From: Salinicoccus halodurans
Lineage (GTDB): Bacteria; Bacillota; Bacilli; Staphylococcales; Salinicoccaceae
NCBI RefSeq assembly: GCF_900114445.1
Contig: NZ_FOTB01000002.1
Span: 333,752 to 397,751, forward strand
Length of the DNA: 64,000 nt
Reading direction: 5' to 3'
Part shown: piece by piece, positions 17,801-26,020 of the stretch
Layout of the letters: every line of letters begins with the position of its first letter
How positions within the stretch are numbered: the first letter of the stretch is position 1
Notes under the pieces: model-generated
Told to the model about the DNA's origin: nothing
What the model saw: the letters and a program-made list of their open reading frames with translations, nothing else
Databases searched by the model: none
Translations under genes and position numbers: made by a program

Positions 17801-18164
17801 TCCCGTTCAGCTCCTCCTGATGGATGAAAGCCATGTCCACAATCTGTTTAATATGGTCATCATCCAAAGAATAGTAAACCATTTTCCCCATTTTTCTGGA
17901 TTTTGTGACACCCTGCCTGCTGAGGCTTCTTAGATGATGGGAAGCAGAAGCAGTGCTCACCTCCATTATATTTGCAAGGTCACATACACAGAGCTCGTCT
18001 TCTATACTCAGGGCACGGACGATCCGGGCACGGTTCGCATCGCCGAGCGCCTTGAAAATCGCGGCAACTTTAACGACAGCTTCGGTGTCTATAAATTCCT
18101 TTGCATGATTCACTTTTTCTGCATCCACACTTTCCACTTCACAAACATGATTGGCCTCTGTCAT
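17790..18164 (-). CDS. cadC: ArsR/SmtB-family metal-responsive repressor CadC
   Basis: This 124-residue winged-helix repressor contains the metal-site motif ELCVCDLA (alpha-3/4 Cys pair), an N-terminal Cys in NHVCEVE that completes the CadC-type four-Cys site, and the recognition helix region STASASHHLRSLSRQG. Plasmid CadC is 122 residues. It has a GAGGTG ribosome site 6 bp before the ATG. It is first gene of cadC-cadA. Two inverted repeats of the CadC type lie in its promoter region, indicating autorepression relieved by Cd, Pb or Zn. Confidence 0.93.
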   Translation of the reverse strand: MTEANHVCEVESVDAEKVNHAKEFIDTEAVVKVAAIFKALGDANRARIVRALSIEDELCVCDLANIMEVSTASASHHLRSLSRQGVTKSRKMGKMVYYSLDDDHIKQIVDMAFIHQEELNGNVK

Positions 18165-18176
18165 TCATTACACCTC

Positions 18177-18239
18177 ATTCAAATATTCATTTGAATGTAT
18201 TGTATAATAAAACAGCCTGATAATCAAACAGACGTTTGA
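18177..18239 (-). promoter_or_regulatory. cadCA promoter flanked by two CadC-type operators
   Basis: Operator 1, ATTCAAAT-ATTC-ATTTGAAT (18177-18196), strongly resembles the pI258 cad operator. Operator 2, TCAAAC-AGAC-GTTTGA (18224-18239), has the same 4-bp spacing and lies 45 bp away centre to centre. On the minus strand a -35 TTGATT (plus 18222-18227) and a -10 TACAAT (plus 18199-18204) with a 17-bp spacer sit exactly between and against the two sites. Confidence 0.75.
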
Positions 18240-18294
18240 ATGTTATTTGTGTTAGGATGGATTATGAAAATTCTCATATAAAGGAAGATGGAAT

Positions 18295-19278
18295 ATGAAA
18301 ATAGCGACGATTGGCACAGGATTTATAGTTGAGCGCTTTCTTGATGCAGTGAAACAGGTGGAAGGAGTGGAGTGTTACGGCGTTTATTCGAGAACAGAGG
18401 AAAAGGCCCGGACGCTTGCAGCACAATTTAACGTGGCAGCGACTTTTACAGATATGGAAGTGATGCTGGAAGATGAGAACTACGATACGGTCTACGTGGC
18501 CTCGCCGAACAGTCTGCATTACGATTATGTAAAGCAGGCGCTTGAAAAGGGTAAGCATGTAATCTGTGAAAAACCTTTTACGTCAACTTTGAGGGAACTC
18601 GAAGAACTGATTGCTTTGAGCAAGAAGAAAGGGGTATTCCTCTTTGAGGCGATAACGACTATTCATCTTCCGCACTTTAAGGTGATACAGGAGAAACTGG
18701 GGGAAATCGGCAACCTTAAAGTTGCCCAGTCCAACTATTCACAGTACTCCAGCCGCTATGACAAACTGAAGGCAGGGGAGACGCCGAATGTTTTCAATCT
18801 CGAGTTTTCGGGCGGGGCGCTTTCGGATCTTAATATTTATAACCTGCATTTCATGATCGGACTGTTCGGCGGTCCGGAAGAAATTTCATATGTGCCGAAC
18901 AAACACGAAAATGGCGTGGATACGTCCGGTATCAGTGTGCTGGACTATGACGGATTCTTTGCGACTTGTGTGGGATCGAAGGATACAACGGGTGAAAACT
19001 TCGTGCTGCTGCAGGGGGAAGCGGGTTACATTCATGTCAAAGGCGCAGCCAATACGATAGATAAAGTGGAAATCCATACGGGAGAAGGTGTGGAAACCAT
19101 CGACCTGGGTCAGAATGAAAATAATATGGTCGCCGAGCTCGCAGCGTTTGTTGAAATATTTGAAGCCGGGGACGGCAACGCGGCGTTGAAGCTGCTCGAT
19201 CATTCGGCTACAGTGATGAAGTTCCTTGAAGCGGCCCGTAAAAGCGCCGGAATACTGTATCCGGCAGATGAGAAGTGA
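18295..19278 (+). CDS. Gfo/Idh/MocA-family NAD(P)-dependent oxidoreductase
   Basis: This 327-residue protein has an N-terminal Rossmann fold starting MKIATIGTGFIVERFL (GxG motif) and the family signature CEKPFTS near residue 90 carrying the catalytic Lys. The C-terminal alpha/beta domain contains GGALSDLNIYNLHFMIGLFG, where the usual substrate-site Asp and His are visible. The family acts on sugars, inositols or trans-dihydrodiols; substrate unknown here. It is divergent from cadC, with the second CadC-type operator about 55 bp upstream of its ATG, so metal-dependent control is conceivable. It stands alone and ends at a hairpin. Confidence 0.8.
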   Translation: MKIATIGTGFIVERFLDAVKQVEGVECYGVYSRTEEKARTLAAQFNVAATFTDMEVMLEDENYDTVYVASPNSLHYDYVKQALEKGKHVICEKPFTSTLRELEELIALSKKKGVFLFEAITTIHLPHFKVIQEKLGEIGNLKVAQSNYSQYSSRYDKLKAGETPNVFNLEFSGGALSDLNIYNLHFMIGLFGGPEEISYVPNKHENGVDTSGISVLDYDGFFATCVGSKDTTGENFVLLQGEAGYIHVKGAANTIDKVEIHTGEGVETIDLGQNENNMVAELAAFVEIFEAGDGNAALKLLDHSATVMKFLEAARKSAGILYPADEK

Positions 19279-19291
19279 ATTTCATAAAAAT

Positions 19292-19326
19292 GCCCGGGCT
19301 CGAAATCGATCGAGTCCAGGCTTATT
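19292..19326. terminator. Hairpin between convergent oxidoreductase genes
   Basis: Imperfect 11-bp stem GCCCGGGCTCG (19292-19302) with CGAGTCCAGGC (19311-19321), then TTATTT. Probably terminates the Gfo/Idh/MocA gene; on the other strand AAAAATG precedes it so it may serve both. Confidence 0.6.
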
Positions 19327-19328
19327 TA

Positions 19329-20267
19329 CTATGGAATCACATGTCCCGCTGATTCGTAGATGCTGTACCATTCCGGTCTGGATAAGCTTATCTCATCTGC
19401 CTTGGCGATTTCTTTCAGACGTTCGGTGTTTGTCGTACCGATGATGGTCTGCATCTTCGCCGGATGACGCAGGATCCATGCCACTGCAGCTGCACTTTTT
19501 GAAATGCCATGGATTTTGCCGATCGCTTCCAGTTTTTCATTGAGTGCAGCGTATTTCGCATCATCAAGGAAAATGCCGTCAAAATAGCCGTAATGGAAAG
19601 GAGACCATGCCTGGAGTGTGACATCGTTACGGCGCACATAATCCAGCAATCCGCCGTCTCTGTCCGCTGCTCCGTCAAATGGAGTGTTCGTCTGGATGCC
19701 GCTGTTGATGATTTTTGGTTCTGCCGGTCCGAACTGCATCTGGTTTGTAACCAATTTTTGTCTGCTGTACTGCTGTACGTAATCGAACTGCGAGGCATTG
19801 AAGTTGCTGAGACCGAAATGTCTTACTTTTCCGGATTGTTCCAGCCGGTCGAATGCTTCGGCAATTTCTTCAGGTTCCATCAGAGAATCAGGTCTGTGAA
19901 GCATGAGCAGATCCAGATAATCGGTGCCGAGACGCCTCAGGATGCCATCTGCAGAATCGATGATATGTTCTTTGGAAAGGTCATAATATTCAATATCATC
20001 ACCGGCCGTATGACCATATCTGATGCCGCACTTGCTCTGGAGAATGATTTCATCACGCTTCAGTTCAGTGGCAAGGATTTTACCGAATTTCGTCTCGCAC
20101 TCTCCTTTGCCATAAATATCCGCATGGTCGAAATTATTGATGCCCAGTTCCAAAGCCGTATTCAAATGCTTTGAGAGTGCAGCATCGTCCATCTGGGAAA
20201 TACGCATACATCCTAAAACGATTCTTGAAGCGGAAAGTTCCGATCCGCCTAAATTTATTTGTTTCAT
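19329..20267 (-). CDS. Aldo/keto reductase (YdhF/YcsN-like)
   Basis: This NADPH-dependent reductase has a TIM-barrel fold of 312 residues from the chosen start. The catalytic tetrad is recognisable: Asp and Tyr in NFDHADIYGKGE, Lys in LQSKCGIRYG, and His in LLMLHRPDSLMEPEE. An ALSKSAAAVAWILRHPAKMQ-like C-terminal cofactor region is present as GISKSAAAVAWILRHP followed by IIGTTNTERL. The reading frame is open 45 bp further upstream, but ATG at 20267 has TGAGGTGA just ahead of it, so translation starts there. Similar to E. coli YdhF and B. subtilis YcsN; physiological substrate unknown. Divergent from the MBL-fold gene. Confidence 0.85.
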   Translation of the reverse strand: MKQINLGGSELSASRIVLGCMRISQMDDAALSKHLNTALELGINNFDHADIYGKGECETKFGKILATELKRDEIILQSKCGIRYGHTAGDDIEYYDLSKEHIIDSADGILRRLGTDYLDLLMLHRPDSLMEPEEIAEAFDRLEQSGKVRHFGLSNFNASQFDYVQQYSRQKLVTNQMQFGPAEPKIINSGIQTNTPFDGAADRDGGLLDYVRRNDVTLQAWSPFHYGYFDGIFLDDAKYAALNEKLEAIGKIHGISKSAAAVAWILRHPAKMQTIIGTTNTERLKEIAKADEISLSRPEWYSIYESAGHVIP

Positions 20268-20370
20268 CAATATCACCTCAAAAATGATGATACCATAATG
20301 CATTGTATACATAGTATGAAAAGGGGTAAATATATGCTGTAAGCCTTCAAACGATGGAGGGATATTTATT

Positions 20371-21222
20371 ATGAGTAAAATGCAGTATGGCAGTGACTAT
20401 AAGAAGATACCCGCCTATTCAAAGGAAAGCGGAAAAACGACGGAAGTGCTGACGGATCTATGCACCTATACGAATAAAATAGTGAACATCCATATGGTTG
20501 GCGATCCCGGGAAAGGGGATTTTGTCCTTGTGGATGCAGGGTTCCCGGATTCTTCTGATGAAATCATCAAAGCTGTGGAGGAACGTTTCGGAGAAGGATC
20601 AAGGCCCAAAGCGATTATTCTGACACATGGCCACTTTGATCATGTGGGTTCAATCATCGAGCTGATTGAACGGTGGGATGTGAAAGTCTATGCTCATCAA
20701 TTGGAGATGCCCTATCTGAGCGGTCAGAAGCCTTATCCGAAACCGGACCCTGCTGTGGAAGGGGGGATGATGGCGAAGATGTCTGCAATGTTCCCGAGGG
20801 AACCGGTCGATCTGGGCGGCAATGTCGAAGCATTGCCGGCAGACGGCACTGTACCCTATATGCAGGGCTTCGAATGGATTCATACGCCCGGACATACAAA
20901 AGGGCATGTTTCACTGTACCGTGCAGCTGACGGAACATTGATAGCAGGGGATGCATTTGTCACCGTACAGCAGGATTCCCTGTATAAGACGATGGTCCAG
21001 AAGAAAGAAATCCAGGGGCCGCCGGTCTACTACACAACAGATTGGGAAATGGCCCGTGCATCTGTTGAAAAGCTCGCTTCCATTGAACCCGAGACAGCAG
21101 TTACCGGGCATGGTAAAGCGCTGAAGGGTGAGGAATTACGGCACGACCTTGAAAAACTGGTAAATAACTTTGAGGAAATCGCAGTGCCGTCACATGGCCG
21201 TTATGTTGAAGATGATGATTGA
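20371..21222 (+). CDS. MBL-fold metallo-hydrolase
   Basis: This 283-residue metallo-beta-lactamase-fold protein has the dinuclear-metal motif THGHFDHVG (residues ~89-97), followed by a downstream His in HTPGHTKGHVSLY, an Asp in LIAGDAF and a final His in AVTGHGKAL. This is the glyoxalase II-like hydrolase pattern. There is no signal peptide, so it is cytoplasmic. The start has a GGAGG-type site (ATGGAGGG). Substrate unknown; no operon partner. The divergent spacer to the aldo/keto reductase (20268-20370) holds a TGTATACA palindrome but no clear promoter pair. Confidence 0.83.
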   Translation: MSKMQYGSDYKKIPAYSKESGKTTEVLTDLCTYTNKIVNIHMVGDPGKGDFVLVDAGFPDSSDEIIKAVEERFGEGSRPKAIILTHGHFDHVGSIIELIERWDVKVYAHQLEMPYLSGQKPYPKPDPAVEGGMMAKMSAMFPREPVDLGGNVEALPADGTVPYMQGFEWIHTPGHTKGHVSLYRAADGTLIAGDAFVTVQQDSLYKTMVQKKEIQGPPVYYTTDWEMARASVEKLASIEPETAVTGHGKALKGEELRHDLEKLVNNFEEIAVPSHGRYVEDDD

Positions 21223-21282
21223 TAATTGTTTCAAGATGTACTGCTTTGTCTTATAATAAGTATAAAAACCTGAGGTAGTAAT

Positions 21283-22131
21283 ATGAAATATTCACAAATC
21301 ATTCTGGGATTTTTAATTGCATTGTCACGATTTCTATATAAAGAAGATAAAGATATCGTGACAACATGCTACGAGCATAAATCGGACAGGGTTCCTTATG
21401 CCTTCGACGGCTACCGGATCATCCATGTTTCTGATTTTCATAATGCAAGATTCGGCAGGCGTTCCAGGAATCTTCTGAAGAAGATAAAAGAGGCAGACGG
21501 CGATGTGATTTTCATCACTGGAGATATCATCGACCGCCGTACACCTTATTTGAAAAGAGCGGTAAACTTCATCAATCAGGTGGTTAAAATATTACCGACA
21601 TACTATGTGACGGGTAATCACGAAGCTCACTATAAAAGATTCGACAGACTGGAAGAGGCAATTGAACAGTCGGAGATGAAAAACATAAGCAGAACAAGTG
21701 ACCGATTGTATATCGGTAATGAGTATATCCATCTGCTTGGCATTGATGATCTCTGGTTCTACGGGGACGAGGACGATCACATGGTCACGGATAAATTTGA
21801 AGCGGACCTTAAAAGCAAGCTTCAGGACAAGGATGACCGGTTGACGCTGCTCATGTCCCACAGGCCTGACCTGATTGATCTGTACAGCAGGTTTCCGATC
21901 GATCTGGTATTTTCAGGACATGCACACGGCGGACAGATCAGACTTCCGTTTGTCAAAGGGCTGTACGCGCCGCATCAGGGCATATTGCCGAAATACACAG
22001 AAGGTGTGCATAAAAAGAATGGCACAAGTGTCGTAATCAGCAGAGGACTCGGAAACAGCAGATTTCCCTTCCGGATTTTCAACCATCCCGAAATCGTCAT
22101 AGTAGAGTTGAAAAGGGAAGTAAATGGATAA
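21283..22131 (+). CDS. Membrane-anchored metallophosphoesterase (YkuE/YaeI type)
   Basis: This calcineurin-like phosphoesterase of 282 residues has the metal-binding blocks SDFHNARFG, TGDIIDRR, TGNHEAHY, LMSHRP and FSGHAHGGQIRLP in order. A hydrophobic segment at residues ~4-18 (IILGFLIALSRFLY) suggests a membrane anchor, and the RR-lacking N-terminus argues against Tat export. The IRLPFVKGLYAPHQG ending is typical of the YkuE/YaeI branch, which in E. coli acts on lipid A-type or UDP-linked substrates; the function here is not known. A terminator follows. Confidence 0.85.
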   Translation: MKYSQIILGFLIALSRFLYKEDKDIVTTCYEHKSDRVPYAFDGYRIIHVSDFHNARFGRRSRNLLKKIKEADGDVIFITGDIIDRRTPYLKRAVNFINQVVKILPTYYVTGNHEAHYKRFDRLEEAIEQSEMKNISRTSDRLYIGNEYIHLLGIDDLWFYGDEDDHMVTDKFEADLKSKLQDKDDRLTLLMSHRPDLIDLYSRFPIDLVFSGHAHGGQIRLPFVKGLYAPHQGILPKYTEGVHKKNGTSVVISRGLGNSRFPFRIFNHPEIVIVELKREVNG

Positions 22132-22163
22132 TGTTTTCTGAACCCATGCTGTAATCAGGAAAA

Positions 22164-22198
22164 AAGACACCGGAGTGATTTTTTCACTCCGGTGTCTT
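22164..22198. terminator. Bidirectional terminator, metallophosphoesterase / racemase genes
   Basis: Perfect 15-bp stem with arms at 22164-22178 and 22184-22198 (AAGACACCGGAGTGA and its complement) and a T5 loop. The A and T runs at the base make it usable in both directions for the convergent genes. Confidence 0.85.
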
Positions 22199-22202
22199 AT
22201 GT

Positions 22203-23342
22203 TTAATCATAAAATATCATATCAGGTGTATCTTCTTTCGTAAGGACATCGGTTTTCTTCAAGTACTGCTTCATTTTATCGAAATCGACTTCCGCGCCAA
22301 TCCCGGGTTTATGGCTTACTTTGACCACACCGTTTTCTGCATTGACTTCAGGTGTAATGATATCTTCATACCAATATCTGCTGGATGAAGCGGTGTCTCC
22401 CGGCAGCGTGAAGTTGCCGAGTGTAGTGATAGCGATATTGTGGAGACGGCCGACACCCGCTTCCAGCATTCCTCCGCACCACAGTGGAATGTGATGTGCT
22501 TTGGCAAGGTCATGGATTTTCTTCGCCTGTGTAAGACCACCGACACGGCCGACTTTGACGTTGATGATCCTGCAGCTTCCGAGCTCGATCGCTCCGGCAG
22601 CAGCTTCATAGGAGTCGATGCTTTCATCGAGACAGACCGGTGTTTTCAGCTGTCTCTGGAGTTTCGCATGCTCAATCAGATCGCCTGCTGCAAGCGGCTG
22701 TTCAATCATCATGAGCTTGAACTGATCCAGTTCCTTGAGCGTATCGATGTCATCAAGCGTGTAGGCGGAATTCGCATCGACCATCAGAGGTATATCCTTG
22801 AATTTCCTGCGGATGGTGCGGATCATTTCAACATCGCGGCCGGGTTTGATTTTGACTTTGATCCGCTTATACCCTTCATCGACTTTTTCTGCTATTTTTT
22901 CCAATAGAAGTTCGTCTGTTTCTTCAAGTCCGAGCGAAACTCCGACTTCGACTTCACTTTTGGTGCCGCCGAGAAGTTTTGAGAGCGGTATGTCGTGCTG
23001 TTTCGCATAAAGGTCCCAGACGGCACCTTCGATGCCTGCTTTGGCCATGTTGTTCCGTTTAAATGGTTTGAACAGCTCCCAGACATCATCCGGATGCTTG
23101 ATTTCATTTTGAAGGAGCAGCGGCCCGAAATATTTTTTCATCGCGATCAGTGAAGCATCCATGAATTCTTCGGAATAAAGAGGGTCTTCTCCCGATACGC
23201 ATTCACCGAACCCTGAAAGTCCGTTTTCATCAACGGCTTCGATGATGGTGATGAAGCGATCCTGCTGTGTGCCAAAACTCGTCGTGAATGGATTCTTCAT
23301 ATTCATCAAAAGCTGATGGAGCTTGATTTCTTTAATATTCAT
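22203..23342 (-). CDS. N-succinyl/N-acylamino acid racemase / o-succinylbenzoate synthase family enzyme
   Basis: This enolase-superfamily enzyme (muconate-lactonizing subgroup) has 379 residues. Catalytic features: the KxK motif in RIKVKIKPG (residues ~158-166), metal ligands in MVDANSAY, IEQPL and LDESI, and the second-base Lys in IINVKVGRVGG. Length and motifs fit the bifunctional NSAR/OSBS group of Firmicutes (Geobacillus and Deinococcus N-acylamino acid racemases). No menaquinone genes are nearby; instead it is 12 bp downstream of a YfcC permease and divergent from an M20 amidohydrolase. That context favours racemisation of N-acyl or N-succinyl amino acids over MenC function. AGGAGG lies just before the ATG. 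Confidence 0.82.
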   Translation of the reverse strand: MNIKEIKLHQLLMNMKNPFTTSFGTQQDRFITIIEAVDENGLSGFGECVSGEDPLYSEEFMDASLIAMKKYFGPLLLQNEIKHPDDVWELFKPFKRNNMAKAGIEGAVWDLYAKQHDIPLSKLLGGTKSEVEVGVSLGLEETDELLLEKIAEKVDEGYKRIKVKIKPGRDVEMIRTIRRKFKDIPLMVDANSAYTLDDIDTLKELDQFKLMMIEQPLAAGDLIEHAKLQRQLKTPVCLDESIDSYEAAAGAIELGSCRIINVKVGRVGGLTQAKKIHDLAKAHHIPLWCGGMLEAGVGRLHNIAITTLGNFTLPGDTASSSRYWYEDIITPEVNAENGVVKVSHKPGIGAEVDFDKMKQYLKKTDVLTKEDTPDMIFYD

Positions 23343-23354
23343 TATTACATCCTC

Positions 23355-24788
23355 CTAGACTGGTCCCCAATTTATCGCTACAAGTATGATTATATAGATG
23401 ATTCCTAGAATATACCATATCGCCACGAGCGGAAGGGCGAATTTCACCCATTTAGTATAGGGTACGCCCGCTATCGCAAGGTTGGCCATCAATACGCCTG
23501 ACAATGGTGTAATGATGTTGGTGAAACCGTCCCCCATGGTGTAGGCCTGGACGGCAATCTGCCGGGGGAATCCCATGATATCGGCAAGCGGTGCCATGAT
23601 CGGCATGACGATTGCTGCCTGACCGCTGCCTGATGTGACGATAAGGTTGAACAGCCCGTTTCCGATGAATAGCATTATCGCTCCCATTGTACTGGTGAAA
23701 GGTTCAGTAACGACAGCCATGAAGTTGACTACGGTATCAAGTATCATGCCATTTTCGAGTATGACCACGATGGATCTGGCCATGCCGATGATGAGGGCGC
23801 CGTACAGGACTGAATTGGCACCCTCCATGAACGTCGATACCATATCATTCACATGTATTCTTCCGATGAGGGCTGCTGCTATCATGATGACAAGGAATAC
23901 TGAAGCCATTTCTTCGAGGTTCCATCCGGCTGTGAAAACACCGGCCACATAGATGCCTATTCCGAGCAGCAGTGACAGCAGTACAAACAGATGCTTTGGC
24001 TTCATCTCCTGTCTGCCGAGTTCCATGCCATCCTTTGAATCTTTGGGGAACGGATTATCTTTTAAGATTCCGCGGGACGGATTTTTCTTGATGCGGTTCG
24101 CATACCAGATGACGTATATCATTGTGACCGCGAGCGTGGTAATATACATGACCACACGGACTGGTGCCCCAGAGAATAAAGGGACTTCCGCAATTTCCTG
24201 GGCAAAACCGATGGTGAGCGGGTCAAGAATTGCCACGGCAAACCCTGTGTATGCGCCGAGGTATATTATGGAAATACCGATGATGGCGTCCATTTTCATT
24301 GACCTTGCCAAAATGACCCCTAAAGGTATGAAGGCGATGACGGCATTGACGATGATGCCGAGCGTGCCGAAAATGGAAAAGATGATCATGACCATCATGA
24401 TCAGGAGCCACTCCCTGTTTTTGGTGATGCGTATGATTTTAGTCACCAGAGCATCGATCGCACCTGTTTTTTCAATGACTGCAAACACTCCGCCGATGAT
24501 CAGAACGAGGAAAATCAGAGTAGAAGTGCTGATCAACCCCTCCACTATGGCGGAAAAGATATCGAGAAAGCCTGCCGGGCTGGAGTCTATGACACTGTAT
24601 GTATCCGGTACTATGACGTCAATCCCTTCGGATGACTCTTCAGTTTCGAATTCACCCGCAGGTATGACGTATGTTGAAATGGCTGCCAGGACAAGGAATA
24701 CGAATAAAATGATATAGGCATCAGGCAGGCGCATCCCTTTCTTCTTTTTCCTTGCCTTATTTTCCTCTGGTTTCTTATCATCAGTCAA
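23355..24788 (-). CDS. YfcC-family membrane transporter
   Basis: This 477-residue protein is a large polytopic transporter (about 12 helices) after a basic N-terminal tail (KPEENKARKKKKGMRLPDAY). The YfcC/DcuC-superfamily hallmarks are the N-terminal ILFVFLVLAAISTYVIPAGEF segment, GAYTGFAVAILDPLTIGFAQ and the C-terminal IVTSGSGQAAIVMPIMAPLAD loop. Family members are linked to short-chain carboxylates and peptides or amino acids. Translation begins at TTG 24788, with GGGAGGG about 9 bp upstream. It forms an operon with the racemase gene downstream and is divergent from the M20 hydrolase, so uptake or export of N-acyl-amino acids is a reasonable guess. Confidence 0.78.
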   Translation of the reverse strand: MTDDKKPEENKARKKKKGMRLPDAYIILFVFLVLAAISTYVIPAGEFETEESSEGIDVIVPDTYSVIDSSPAGFLDIFSAIVEGLISTSTLIFLVLIIGGVFAVIEKTGAIDALVTKIIRITKNREWLLIMMVMIIFSIFGTLGIIVNAVIAFIPLGVILARSMKMDAIIGISIIYLGAYTGFAVAILDPLTIGFAQEIAEVPLFSGAPVRVVMYITTLAVTMIYVIWYANRIKKNPSRGILKDNPFPKDSKDGMELGRQEMKPKHLFVLLSLLLGIGIYVAGVFTAGWNLEEMASVFLVIMIAAALIGRIHVNDMVSTFMEGANSVLYGALIIGMARSIVVILENGMILDTVVNFMAVVTEPFTSTMGAIMLFIGNGLFNLIVTSGSGQAAIVMPIMAPLADIMGFPRQIAVQAYTMGDGFTNIITPLSGVLMANLAIAGVPYTKWVKFALPLVAIWYILGIIYIIILVAINWGPV

Positions 24789-24887
24789 AAGCGGTCCCTC
24801 CCTGTTTGAATTTTCTAGTAATTAGTAATATATTATATAGAAGAGTGAATTGTTATTCAATACATTGTATAAAAAGGAGTTTCTACC

Positions 24888-25994
24888 ATGATAGAAGAAA
24901 AAATGAAGCAGGTTTTTGAGCATATGCATGCGAATCCCGAGCTCAGCAATGAAGAGGTTGAGACGACGGATTACATATATCGTTTTCTGAAAGACGAAGG
25001 GTTCAATCCTGTTAAATTCAAAAATATTACCGGACTTTATTGTGACGTGGGTAATTTTGACGAAGGGAATACTGTCATCGGTGTAAGGGCGGATATAGAT
25101 GCACTCTACCAGGAAGTCGACGGGGTGAAGCAGGCGAACCATTCATGCGGTCATGATGCACATACGTCCATGGTGATCGGCACGATGCTCAAAATCAAAG
25201 GGCATGAGAAGCTGCAGTCGACGGGTGTCCGCTTTATCTTCCAGCCGGCTGAAGAAGTGGGAACAGGGGCGCTCTCTGTAGCGGAAGAGGGAGTCATTGA
25301 GAACATGGACTATTTTATCGGTGTACACCTGAGACCGGAAGAAGAGGCGGATAATGGCTTTGCAGCACCGAGTATAGAACATGGCGCAGCGGCCTCCATC
25401 GAATTCAGGATTGCAGGGGATGATGCCCATGGTGCGCGGCCGCATCTGAATCATAATGCGATTGAAGTGGGGACGGATATCGTCAATATGCTATCCAAAA
25501 TACATATTAACCCTGTAGTGCCTTCTTCTGTTAAGATGACTAAATTCATTGCCGGAGGAAAATCGCTGAATATCATTCCCGGAATCGCTGAATGCGGCAT
25601 AGACCTGAGAGCCCAGACAAATGAGCAGATGGAGCTTTTGAAAGAGCGAGTGTTTGAAATACTCAAGTACATTGAGAAGTTTTACGATGTGAAAATCGAA
25701 GATGTGCATCACTCAGGCATTGTTGCGAGTGAAAGTCATCAGGATGCAATTGACCTTATCAGAAAATCCATCGTGGATGTGCTGGGGGAGGAGAAATGCA
25801 TAGATCCGATCGTCACAAGCGGAGGAGATGACTTCCATTTCTACACTGTGAAATATCCTGGACTGAAAGGGGCAATGCTCGGTCTCGGGTGTGGATTGAA
25901 GCCGGGACTGCATCATCCGCATATGACGTTCGACCACTCGGCAATGATCAATGGTACCGACATTCTGTATCAGGCGATATTGAACGTGGAATAG
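24888..25994 (+). CDS. M20-family N-acyl-L-amino acid amidohydrolase
   Basis: This 368-residue zinc peptidase-family hydrolase is of the aminoacylase/IAA-amino acid hydrolase type. Metal and catalytic segments: RADIDAL, CGHDAHTSM, QPAEEVGTGA, GVHLRP and the dimerisation-domain DDAHGARPH, ending with LHHPHMTFDHSA. It starts HANPELSNEE, the classical N-terminal motif. It would release free L-amino acids from N-acyl-L-amino acids, complementing the racemase encoded divergently at 22203. AAAAAGGAG precedes the ATG. It is followed after 26 bp by a lipoprotein gene on the same strand. The divergent spacer 24789-24887 is AT-rich; no confident promoter was read. Confidence 0.86.
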   Translation: MIEEKMKQVFEHMHANPELSNEEVETTDYIYRFLKDEGFNPVKFKNITGLYCDVGNFDEGNTVIGVRADIDALYQEVDGVKQANHSCGHDAHTSMVIGTMLKIKGHEKLQSTGVRFIFQPAEEVGTGALSVAEEGVIENMDYFIGVHLRPEEEADNGFAAPSIEHGAAASIEFRIAGDDAHGARPHLNHNAIEVGTDIVNMLSKIHINPVVPSSVKMTKFIAGGKSLNIIPGIAECGIDLRAQTNEQMELLKERVFEILKYIEKFYDVKIEDVHHSGIVASESHQDAIDLIRKSIVDVLGEEKCIDPIVTSGGDDFHFYTVKYPGLKGAMLGLGCGLKPGLHHPHMTFDHSAMINGTDILYQAILNVE

Positions 25995-26020
25995 ACAATG
26001 CTGCTGGAAGGGGCGCATCC

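Noticed and set aside
20296-20315. TGTATACA palindrome between the aldo/keto reductase and MBL-fold genes as an operator
   Set aside because: Short, AT-rich, no matching regulator nearby and not part of a longer symmetrical site.
22203-23342. Annotating the racemase as menC
   Set aside because: Family is compatible but no other menaquinone gene is near and the neighbours point to N-acyl-amino acids; left without a gene symbol.
23953-24717. 254-codon plus-strand frame rich in Met, Ser and Ile
   Set aside because: Antisense shadow of the YfcC transporter; composition reflects reversed hydrophobic codons.
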